Position numbers and translations under genes: made by a program. From NCBI GenBank assembly GCA_963530295.1, contig CAUSCF010000034.1, forward strand, positions 1 through 12,177: 12,177 nt of DNA, read 5' to 3'. Positions within the stretch are counted from its first letter, which is position 1; every line of letters begins with the position of its first letter. The stretch comes from JABCPE02 sp963530295. GTDB lineage: Bacteria > Bacteroidota > Bacteroidia > Flavobacteriales > Weeksellaceae. Positions 1 to 5,006 of this stretch are shown piece after piece. The notes beneath the pieces are model-generated. The model ran no database searches and had not been told where the DNA came from. It was given only the letters and a program-made list of their open reading frames with translations.

Positions 1-269
1 TCCTTAGTAAAGTTTCTGGTAATGTGTATATTACGATAGATTTGGATGCTTTTGACCCGTCTATCGCGCCTTCTACGGGAACGCCAGAACTAGGGGGATT
101 GGCTTGGTATCCAACCTTGAAATTATTGAGAAAAGTCTTTGAAAAATGCAATGTTGTTGGTTTTGATATTGTAGAGCTAATGGATTCGCCAATGGCAAAA
201 CCTACCGCATTTTTAGCAGCAAAATTATACTATAAAATGTTGGCTTACTATCATTTGTCTAAGAAATAA
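1..269 (+). CDS. speB: Agmatinase/arginase family ureohydrolase, C-terminal part (5' truncated by window edge)
   Basis: The reading frame is open from the left edge (codons begin at position 3) and ends at TAA 267-269, so only about the last 88 residues are present; the GTG at 24 is internal. The segment YITIDLDAFDPSIAP followed by STGTPELGG is the conserved metal-binding block of the ureohydrolase fold, in which the aspartates of the DxDxxDP motif bind the binuclear Mn centre. It is followed by the usual C-terminal helices (VVGFDIVEL, then FLAAKLYYKML). In this family the enzyme hydrolyses agmatine to putrescine and urea; arginase or formimidoylglutamase activity cannot be excluded from the C-terminus alone, but the wording of the motif is most like bacterial agmatinases. 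It is cytoplasmic. The GNAT gene starts 10 nt downstream, so the two are probably co-transcribed. Confidence 0.85.
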   Translation, partial: LSKVSGNVYITIDLDAFDPSIAPSTGTPELGGLAWYPTLKLLRKVFEKCNVVGFDIVELMDSPMAKPTAFLAAKLYYKMLAYYHLSKK

Positions 270-279
270 TCAAAAATAA

Positions 280-732
280 ATGAAACTTACTTGGGAAACA
301 AAATTCTTCGATGAACTGAATATAAACGAGTTGTATGCAATTTTACAACTTCGTGAGGAGGTTTTTACATTGGAGCAGCATTGTTTTTACCAAGATATGG
401 ACGGGCTAGACCAAAAGGCTGCTCATCTGCTGGGGTATGATGGGGAGAAATTGGTGGCTTATGCGAGGCTTTTTGAGTTTGAAGAACATTATGGTTCGGC
501 GGCTTTTGGAAGGGTTCTCATTCATAAAGATTACCGAAAGATAAAACTGGGAAAAACCCTTATTGATAAGGTTTTAAGCGAAATGGAAAGGCTTTTCGGA
601 GAACAGAAAATCACCATCTCGGCTCAGTATTATCTTTTGGATTTTTATAAGAAATTTGGTTTTCAGCCAATAGGAGAGCCGTATGATGATGCAGGAGTAA
701 AACATATCCGAATGGAAAAAGAATTCGTTTAG
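280..732 (+). CDS. ElaA-like GNAT family N-acetyltransferase
   Basis: A 150-residue single-domain GNAT protein, the full size for the ElaA subfamily. Features typical of ElaA are the N-terminal LREEVFTLEQ block (residues 24-33), the MDGLDQKAAHL stretch (40-50), the acetyl-CoA binding strand and loop GRVLIHKDYRKIKLGK (77-92, with R86 to G91 standing for the R/QxxGxG/A pyrophosphate loop), and the C-terminal AQYYLLDFYKKFGF (115-128) followed by KHIRM. Family knowledge gives acyl-CoA dependent N-acetylation of a small molecule or protein amine; the substrate of ElaA proteins is not established. It starts 10 nt after the agmatinase-family gene, so it is probably the second gene of that transcript. 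A link to polyamine acetylation is tempting from context but is only inference. Confidence 0.85.
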   Translation: MKLTWETKFFDELNINELYAILQLREEVFTLEQHCFYQDMDGLDQKAAHLLGYDGEKLVAYARLFEFEEHYGSAAFGRVLIHKDYRKIKLGKTLIDKVLSEMERLFGEQKITISAQYYLLDFYKKFGFQPIGEPYDDAGVKHIRMEKEFV

Positions 733-803
733 ATTTTCTCTTCGGGAAGGTGGAAACCCTCTTGGTTTATTAGTTTTAATCAATAATTTTAAATAATAAC
801 ATC

Positions 804-1514
804 ATGAAAAGAGTAATCGCATTAGTATTTTTGGCTTTACTGATGATAAATTGTAGTAAAGGTCAAGTAGTTGTGGGGAACAGCAATATCATTTCCCAAG
901 AAAAACAACTTTCTGCGTATGACAGAATAGAGGTTTTGGGTAGCTATGATGTTATTTTTACCGATGGAGAGGTCGGTAGGATTAGAATAAAAGCTCCTGA
1001 CAACATCCTTCCGCTCATACAGACAGAGGTGTCTGATGGCCTGTTGAAAATAGGCACAGGAAAGAACAGATACAAAGTAAAAGAGCCTATCATCATTTAT
1101 GTTCCTGTGGATTCTCGTTTGAAACAAGTGGTCATCAAAGGTTCTGCGGATATTTACACCGAAAAAAATCTGGAAACAAAGGCTTTAGAGGTTGATGTAT
1201 ATGGTAGCGGTGATGTGCGTTTGCAGGTGGATGCTTCTTCTCTTGCTTTAAAAATAGATGGTTCGGGTGATATCCGAGTAGGTGGAAAAACTGATAATTT
1301 ATCTATCAATATCAATGGCAGCGGTGATGTAGAAGTTCCAAACCTAAAAGCCGAAAAAGCCGTTATCAATATCAATGGTTCGGGCGATGTTTCCGCCTAT
1401 GTGACTGAGAATTTGGATATTTCTATAGCGGGTTCTGGTGATGTTACTATCAAAGGAAATCCAAAGAAAGTAAAGCGGATAATCAACGGCTCTGGTAGAG
1501 TGAGTGTAAAATAA
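804..1514 (+). CDS. Head GIN domain (DUF2807) lipoprotein
   Basis: A 236-residue exported protein. The N-terminus is a lipoprotein signal peptide (MKRVIALVFLALLMINC, lipidated Cys at 17). The rest is a DUF2807/head-GIN right-handed beta-solenoid: roughly every 19 residues there is a GSGD turn (134, 153, 172, 192 and 210), ending in a variant GSGR at 229, with a degenerate GSAD at 113. Family members are abundant in Bacteroidota and are described as putative adhesin or surface proteins; no enzyme activity is known. The gene is preceded by a 71-bp spacer and followed, 38 bp on, by the first DUF2004 gene. The repeats make slippage-driven copy number change plausible, but all repeats here are diverged at DNA level. 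The ATG at 804 gives a perfect signal peptide, so this start is secure. Confidence 0.85.
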   Translation: MKRVIALVFLALLMINCSKGQVVVGNSNIISQEKQLSAYDRIEVLGSYDVIFTDGEVGRIRIKAPDNILPLIQTEVSDGLLKIGTGKNRYKVKEPIIIYVPVDSRLKQVVIKGSADIYTEKNLETKALEVDVYGSGDVRLQVDASSLALKIDGSGDIRVGGKTDNLSININGSGDVEVPNLKAEKAVININGSGDVSAYVTENLDISIAGSGDVTIKGNPKKVKRIINGSGRVSVK

Positions 1515-1552
1515 GCAAGTAGCAAGAATTTATTTACATTTATTAGTTTAGT

Positions 1553-2011
1553 ATGAAACACTTAGAGCATCCATATTTTGGGAAATTAAATACGGAAGGG
1601 CTGGATGATTATGATATATTGTGGGAAGAAAATATTCCTTACAAAAATGGAACTGTAAGTGTAGGTTTTTGGTTCTGTGGAAAGGATGATTTGTCCGTAG
1701 AAAGGCTGAATTTATTTGAAAAATTCCTAAAAGAATTTGATACAATAGAAGAAAAAGTCCGTAAAGCCCTGAAAGTTTATATAGAGGAAAATTTTAAGTA
1801 TTTTAGTTTTTATGTAGAAAAATTGGAGAATATTCCTGATTTCATTGCAGGGATGCAGATAAAATCCGTTGGGCTGTGGTATTCCATTGATGAAGCCTCC
1901 ACAGGTGAAGTGATAATAGATTATACGATACACCTAGAGGAAAGCCATCAAGTCCTTGCTGTGAAGTGCAGTTTAGAAGGGAAAATCCTTGCTGTTGATT
2001 GGGAAGGGTAA
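1553..2011 (+). CDS. DUF2004-like protein, tandem copy 1 of 3
   Basis: A 152-residue acidic cytoplasmic protein without signal peptide or membrane segment, rich in E, D, F, Y and W. It begins MKHLEHPYFGKLNTEGLDDY and ends with a strand pattern (DYTIHLEESHQVLAV, then GKILAVDWEG) that I recognise as the DUF2004 family; function unknown. It aligns end to end with the next two genes, but lacks a four-residue stretch present in both (after ENIP, near residue 114) and is the most diverged copy. Its upstream spacer is only 38 bp and keeps just a degenerate version (AATTTATTTA at 1527) of the leader found before copies 2 and 3, so it may be co-transcribed with the upstream gene. The tandem array and nearby toxin debris make a role as immunity-type protein possible, but nothing in the sequence proves it. 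Confidence 0.75.
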   Translation: MKHLEHPYFGKLNTEGLDDYDILWEENIPYKNGTVSVGFWFCGKDDLSVERLNLFEKFLKEFDTIEEKVRKALKVYIEENFKYFSFYVEKLENIPDFIAGMQIKSVGLWYSIDEASTGEVIIDYTIHLEESHQVLAVKCSLEGKILAVDWEG

Positions 2012-2051
2012 AGGATAGAAGAGGGATATGAGCAGGAAATAGGAATTTATT

Positions 2052-2059
2052 TATATTTG
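2052..2059 (+). promoter_or_regulatory. Putative -7 promoter element before DUF2004 copy 2
   Basis: TATATTTG fits the Bacteroidota sigma -7 consensus TAnnTTTG and lies 37 nt upstream of the ATG at 2097. It is embedded in a 21-bp block (2044-2064) that recurs exactly at 2604-2624 before copy 3. No convincing -33 TTTG was found at the usual spacing, so this is a motif match supported by duplication only. Confidence 0.5.
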
Positions 2060-2082
2060 CTAAATAGAAGAAATAATTTTAC

Positions 2083-2137
2083 ACAAATAATTTAATATGA
2101 AACACTTAAAGCATGCGTATTTTGGAGAATTAAATAC
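2083..2137 (+). repeat. 55-bp direct repeat, copy A (leader and 5' end of DUF2004 copy 2)
   Basis: This stretch is identical base for base to 2645-2699. It spans the last 14 bases of the leader, the start codon and the first 13 to 14 codons. The perfect identity exceeds that of the rest of the genes and suggests either a recent duplication or gene conversion of the 5' ends. Confidence 0.9.
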
Positions 2138-2567
2138 AGAAGGGCTGGATGATTATGATGTATTATGGCAAGGAAAAATTCCTTACAAAAATGAGTCTGT
2201 AATTGTGTATTTTTGGTTCTATGAAAAAGATGATTTGTCTTCAGAAAAGCTGAATTTATTTGAAAAATTTCTAAAAAATTTTGATGCAATAGATGAAAAA
2301 TCTCGCAAAGCCCTAAAAGCTTATTTGGAGGAGGATTCTGAGTATCTAAATGTTCATGTAGAGGAATTAGAAAATATCCCTGAAAATGTAGATGATTTCG
2401 TTGCAGAAATGAAGGTAGAAACTATTGAACTGTGGTATACCATTTGTGAAAGATCAATAGGCGAGGTAATTGTCAACTATATGATACGCCCAGAGGAAAC
2501 TGATGAAATCCTTGCTGTGAAGTATCACCTAAATGGGGAAATCCTTGCTATTGACTGGGAAAGTTAA
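2097..2567 (+). CDS. DUF2004-like protein, tandem copy 2 of 3
   Basis: A 156-residue soluble acidic protein, paralogous over its full length to the genes on both sides. Shared landmarks are YFGELNTEGLDDYDVLW (residues 8-24), IPYKN, the helix DDLSSEKLNLFEKFLKNFD, EKSRKALKAYLEEDSEYL, ENIPENVDDFVAEM, and the C-terminal strand pair ending in AIDWES. This is the pattern of DUF2004 proteins (function unknown, common in Flavobacteriia and some Firmicutes). It differs from copy 3 mainly in the variable strands (VIVYFWFYEKDD, and WYTICERSIGEVIVNY), which is where specificity would lie if these are binding or immunity proteins; that is inference. It has its own leader with a TAnnTTTG element, so it can be transcribed independently of copy 1. 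Confidence 0.75.
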   Translation: MKHLKHAYFGELNTEGLDDYDVLWQGKIPYKNESVIVYFWFYEKDDLSSEKLNLFEKFLKNFDAIDEKSRKALKAYLEEDSEYLNVHVEELENIPENVDDFVAEMKVETIELWYTICERSIGEVIVNYMIRPEETDEILAVKYHLNGEILAIDWES

Positions 2568-2611
2568 TTTATAGAGTAGAAGTTTTACAAAGTAAATAAT
2601 AGAAATTTATT

Positions 2612-2619
2612 TATATTTG
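2612..2619 (+). promoter_or_regulatory. Putative -7 promoter element before DUF2004 copy 3
   Basis: TATATTTG (TAnnTTTG type) is 39 nt upstream of the ATG at 2659, in a 21-bp block (2604-2624) identical to that before copy 2. Promoter and gene seem to have been duplicated together as one unit. No clear -33 element is visible. Confidence 0.5.
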
Positions 2620-2644
2620 CTAAACAAAAAGAAAATAATTTTAA

Positions 2645-2699
2645 ACAAATAATTTAATATGAAACACTTAAAGCATGCGTATTTTGGAGAATTAAATAC
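2645..2699 (+). repeat. 55-bp direct repeat, copy B (leader and 5' end of DUF2004 copy 3)
   Basis: Exact copy of 2083-2137. Together with the 21-bp block at 2604-2624 it marks the duplicated unit as leader plus gene, with a period of about 562 bp. Confidence 0.9.
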
Positions 2700-3129
2700 G
2701 GAAGAGTTAGATGGTTATGATGTATTGTGGGAAAAAGAAATTCCTTATAAAAATACATCTGTTGAGGTAGAATTTTGGTTCTGTGGAGAGGATGATTTGT
2801 CCGTAGAAAGACTGAATTCATTTGAAAAATTTCTAAAAAACTTCGATGCAATGGATGAAAAAGCCCGCAAAGCCTTGAAAGCCTATTTAGAGGAGGATTC
2901 TGAATACTTGGATTTTCATGCAGAAGAATTAGAGAATATCCCTGAAAATGTAGATGATTTCGTTGCGGAGATGCAGATAGAAACCATTGGACTTTGGTAT
3001 TCTACTGAAGAGGAAGATGGTGTGGATGTGATGGTTGATTATATGATACGCCCAGAGGAAAGCGATCAAATCCTTGCTGTGAATTTTAGTTTAGATGGGA
3101 AAATTGTTGCTATTGACTGGGAAAGTTAA
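2659..3129 (+). CDS. DUF2004-like protein, tandem copy 3 of 3
   Basis: A 156-residue soluble acidic protein, the last of the tandem array. It shares its first 13 residues exactly with copy 2, the central ENIPENVDDFVAEM block, the MIRPEES segment and the AIDWES end; the C-terminal part (VDYMIRPEESDQILAVNFSLDG) is the most typical DUF2004 piece in the array. The segment around residues 116-128 (GLWYSTEEEDGVD) is specific to this copy. Function is unknown; there is no signal peptide, so it acts in the cytoplasm. A strong intrinsic terminator begins 19 nt after the stop, which closes the array as a transcription unit and separates it from the phosphatase gene. Confidence 0.75.
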   Translation: MKHLKHAYFGELNTEELDGYDVLWEKEIPYKNTSVEVEFWFCGEDDLSVERLNSFEKFLKNFDAMDEKARKALKAYLEEDSEYLDFHAEELENIPENVDDFVAEMQIETIGLWYSTEEEDGVDVMVDYMIRPEESDQILAVNFSLDGKIVAIDWES

Positions 3130-3148
3130 TTTATAAATAAAAATCTAC

Positions 3149-3179
3149 AAGGAGGCGGTATAAATAGCCTCCTTTTTTT
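3149..3179 (+). terminator. Rho-independent terminator after the DUF2004 array
   Basis: AAGGAGGC (3149-3156) pairs perfectly with GCCTCCTT (3167-3174) around a 10-nt loop and runs into a T tract (3173-3179). The GC-rich core and U tail are a textbook intrinsic terminator for plus-strand transcription. Confidence 0.9.
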
Positions 3180-3186
3180 AAATAAA

Positions 3187-3753
3187 ATGATAGAGCGTAT
3201 TATAGATTTAGACCATCAGTTGTTGATTTTCATCAATCAGACAGGCAACACGGAGTGGGATAGTTTTTGGCTGACCATTACGGATGCATGGAACTGGATT
3301 CCGTTTTATGTGCTGATTCTTTTTTTGGTATTTAGATATTTTTCTAAAAGAGAGGTGAAATGGATTTTGATTTGTTTTTCGCTGACATTTTTGTGCACCG
3401 CTTTGATGACCACAGGGACAAAGGAACTGGTGCAGCGGCTTCGTCCCTTGCATAATGAGGAGCTGATACCTTATCTTAGAATCATCACTACGGAAAAAGG
3501 ATACAGCTTTTTTTCAGGGCATACCAGCAACAGTTTTGCTATCTGCACTTTTCTTTATTTGGTGTTGAGAAGTGTTTTGCGATGGGCGTTTTGGGTTTAT
3601 CTTTGGGCGGTGCCTTATGCATTCAGCAGGATGTATCTGGCGGTGCATTTCCCTACGGATGTGGCTGTGGGATTGGTAATAGGCGTTACTATGGCCATTT
3701 TGGGATATAGATTTTTTGAGAAGAAAGTCAGTTTTTCTGATTTGGATAAATAA
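3187..3753 (+). CDS. PAP2 family (type 2 phosphatidic acid) phosphatase, membrane bound
   Basis: A 188-residue integral membrane protein with all three PAP2 signature motifs: C1 KELVQRLRP (K79, R86, P87), C2 FSGH (S110, G111, H112; the usual first Pro is Phe) and C3 SRMYLAVHFPTD (S147, R148, nucleophile H154, D158). Hydrophobic segments at about 38-52, 57-74, 114-128, 133-146 and 158-175 give the usual multi-pass topology with the active site facing the periplasm. Members dephosphorylate lipid phosphates such as undecaprenyl pyrophosphate, phosphatidic acid or phosphatidylglycerol phosphate; which one is not decidable here. The gene stands alone, 8 nt beyond the previous terminator, and its last codons abut the toxin-debris island. 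The start at 3187 is the only one that keeps the N-terminal IIDLDHQLLIFIN helix typical of the family. Confidence 0.9.
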   Translation: MIERIIDLDHQLLIFINQTGNTEWDSFWLTITDAWNWIPFYVLILFLVFRYFSKREVKWILICFSLTFLCTALMTTGTKELVQRLRPLHNEELIPYLRIITTEKGYSFFSGHTSNSFAICTFLYLVLRSVLRWAFWVYLWAVPYAFSRMYLAVHFPTDVAVGLVIGVTMAILGYRFFEKKVSFSDLDK

Positions 3754-3854
3754 ATATACAAAATAATGAAATTAAGAGAGAGTGCATAATACAATCTGTA
3801 CATGATAAAATAGGGACTCCAATAAAGTTAAAAATAGATAAATTAGAAAAATGA
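3750..3854 (+). pseudogene. Start-less C-terminal tail, possibly the end of a lost Rhs/polymorphic toxin
   Basis: In the frame 3750-3854 there are 34 sense codons with no ATG, GTG or TTG start, including the stretch RECIIQSVHDKIGTPIKL, before a TGA at 3852-3854. That stop overlaps the ATG of the NTF2 immunity gene (ATGA at 3851-3854), the coupling expected between a toxin gene and its cognate immunity gene. An in-frame stop at 3747-3749, inside the end of the phosphatase gene, marks its left limit, so the rest of the parent gene is gone. I do not recognise the fold. Reading it as a toxin remnant is inference from the overlap, from the immunity family downstream and from the RHS debris 900 bp further on. 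Confidence 0.4.
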
Positions 3855-4213
3855 GATTAATATTGAGCATACTCGTGTTATTAACAAATATCAAGTGTAA
3901 TAAAAAGGACTCTATTGATGATATGAAAACAGATATCTCTAATGATAAACAAAAAAAAGAGATTGATTCTTTATTATTTGCTCAAAATATAGATAAAGAT
4001 ACATATAATAAAGTGATCTTTTTAGTTGAAAAAGAATGGGTAAAAATTTATGGACATGAAATTTATAATAAAAAACCTTTTATTATTAAAATTAAGAATG
4101 ATAGTATTTGGTCGGTTGAGGGAACTCTTCCTGAGGATTTTTATGGAGGAGTTCCTTATGCTGAAATTAATATAAAAACATTTGAAATTTCAAATATTAC
4201 CCATGGGAAATAA
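3851..4213 (+). CDS. NTF2 fold immunity protein (orphan)
   Basis: A 120-residue protein with an N-terminal hydrophobic segment (residues 2-11) ending in a weak lipobox (TNIKC, Cys 16), so probably exported or periplasmic. From about residue 53 it matches the NTF2-fold immunity family of polymorphic toxin systems (I believe Pfam Imm-NTF2-2): a helix containing WVKIYGHEIYNKKPF (68-82), NDSIWSVEGTLP, GGVPYAEINIKT and the terminal THGK. Such proteins protect cells from a cognate toxin encoded directly upstream, commonly in Rhs or contact-dependent systems. Here no toxin gene remains, only a 34-codon tail whose stop overlaps this start. Base composition is extremely AT-rich (14 G or C in the 60 bases 3901-3960), unlike the flanking genes, which suggests acquisition by transfer. 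The reading frame is intact and may still be functional as an orphan. Confidence 0.8.
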   Translation: MRLILSILVLLTNIKCNKKDSIDDMKTDISNDKQKKEIDSLLFAQNIDKDTYNKVIFLVEKEWVKIYGHEIYNKKPFIIKIKNDSIWSVEGTLPEDFYGGVPYAEINIKTFEISNITHGK

Positions 4214-4316
4214 AATTGGTAATGTTCCAGATGTGTGGACAGGTTGTTCTTAATTTATAACGGCAAAATCATAAAACAGGGCTTTACCAAAGGAAATAAA
4301 CAAAAATATAAGGCTT
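4214..4316 (+). other. AT-rich spacer with a possible second coding remnant
   Basis: This 103-bp gap has no complete gene. One frame is open from 4223 to 4342 (40 codons, no good start) and reads protein-like near its middle (IYNGKIIKQGFTKGNKQKYK) before stopping at 4343-4345, inside the start of the next gene. This copies the arrangement of a decayed toxin tail overlapping a following immunity gene, but I do not recognise the sequence and the length could arise by chance. Confidence 0.25.
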
Positions 4317-4739
4317 ATGAAGATATTGAAAATGCTCATAATTAGTTTTATATTGCTATCTTGTAAGAGTGAAGAAGATAAGATAATAAAAATAATATCA
4401 TCAGAAAATGGGACAAAATGGTATGTGTCAGAGTTATTTAAAGATAGAAGGTATAATCCGTATTCTGTAGAGGAATACTTTACGAATGGAACCAAATATG
4501 AATATACTCATTATTTAAAAACAGGGGAATTAGTAAAGAGAACCGATTTAGATAATAAAGAAAACCAATGGAAGATAAAGAATAATGTAATTACTTTTTA
4601 TAAGAAGAATTTAGGAGGAAAATATGAAAGATGGACAGAAAAAGTTATTTATTATGTCGAAGATACAATTATCATGAGAAATCAATATGACAATTTAATA
4701 ATTTTCATCAAATATGATGGTAAATATCATAAAAAGTAA
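4317..4739 (+). CDS. Small lipoprotein of unknown family, candidate orphan immunity protein
   Basis: A 140-residue protein with a clear lipoprotein signal peptide (MKILKMLIISFILLSC, lipid-accepting Cys 16) and a mature part rich in Lys, Tyr, Ile and Asn and in alternating beta-strand patterns (KWYVSELFKD, QWKIKNNVITFYKK, EKVIYYVEDTIIMRN). I do not recognise a named family; the shape resembles lipocalin-like or MORN-like small beta proteins. It lies between an NTF2-fold immunity gene and an RHS core fragment that begins in the same frame directly after its stop, the usual position of immunity genes in Rhs arrays. Composition is very AT-rich (15 G or C in 4321-4380). The immunity role is an inference from position. 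The ATG at 4317 gives the signal peptide and is the best start. Confidence 0.6.
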   Translation: MKILKMLIISFILLSCKSEEDKIIKIISSENGTKWYVSELFKDRRYNPYSVEEYFTNGTKYEYTHYLKTGELVKRTDLDNKENQWKIKNNVITFYKKNLGGKYERWTEKVIYYVEDTIIMRNQYDNLIIFIKYDGKYHKK

Positions 4740-5006
4740 CCAGCAGAAGGCTATTATGACTTTGTAAAACAAAGATATGTATATAACTATACCGACCATC
4801 TCGGTAATGTAAGGGTGAGTTATGTTAAAAATAATAATGGTGCGTTAGAGATATTAGAAGAGAATGATTACTATCCTTTTGGGCTTGAACACAAAGATAT
4901 GGATGAGTGTATTTAGGAAATCCTAATTACCACTATAAATACAATGGAAAAGAACTACAAGAAAACAGTATATATGACTACGGTGCTAGGTTCTATATGC
5001 CTGAAA
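4740..5006 (+). pseudogene. RHS repeat-associated core fragment, frameshifted and truncated at both ends
   Basis: Two overlapping frames together read as the end of a Bacteroidota RHS core. The frame 4740-4916 gives AEGYYDF, NYTDHLGNVRVSY, ENDYYPFGLEHK and then a TAG. The frame from about 4907 gives LGNPNYHYKYNGKELQEN and then YDYGARFYMPE. These are the hallmark blocks that precede the variable toxin domain of Rhs/YD-repeat proteins. A frameshift equivalent to one lost base lies at about 4893-4916. The fragment starts exactly after the lipoprotein stop codon, and stops at YMPE, short of the GRWxxxDP segment that would follow. From there the DNA is an alkD-like gene in another frame. No intact Rhs protein can be made; this is debris of a contact-dependent toxin gene or of one of its orphan core modules. 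Confidence 0.85.

Noticed and set aside
748..775. Small hairpin (AAACC/GGTTT) after the GNAT gene as a terminator
   Set aside because: Only five base pairs and no proper T tract; too weak to call.
804..1514. GSGD repeats as a DNA tandem repeat or CRISPR-like array
   Set aside because: The periodicity is at protein level (beta-solenoid turns about 19 residues apart); the DNA copies are diverged and lie in one intact reading frame.
4203..4253. A 16-codon ATG frame (MGNKIGNVPDVWTGCS) overlapping the end of the NTF2 immunity gene
   Set aside because: Too short to judge and without recognisable similarity; it could be chance in AT-rich DNA or a scrap of another toxin module.
3750..5006. An insertion sequence or integrase as the cause of the rearranged island
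   Set aside because: No transposase-like frame, terminal inverted repeats or target duplication could be seen; homologous or illegitimate recombination at RHS DNA explains the joints without one.
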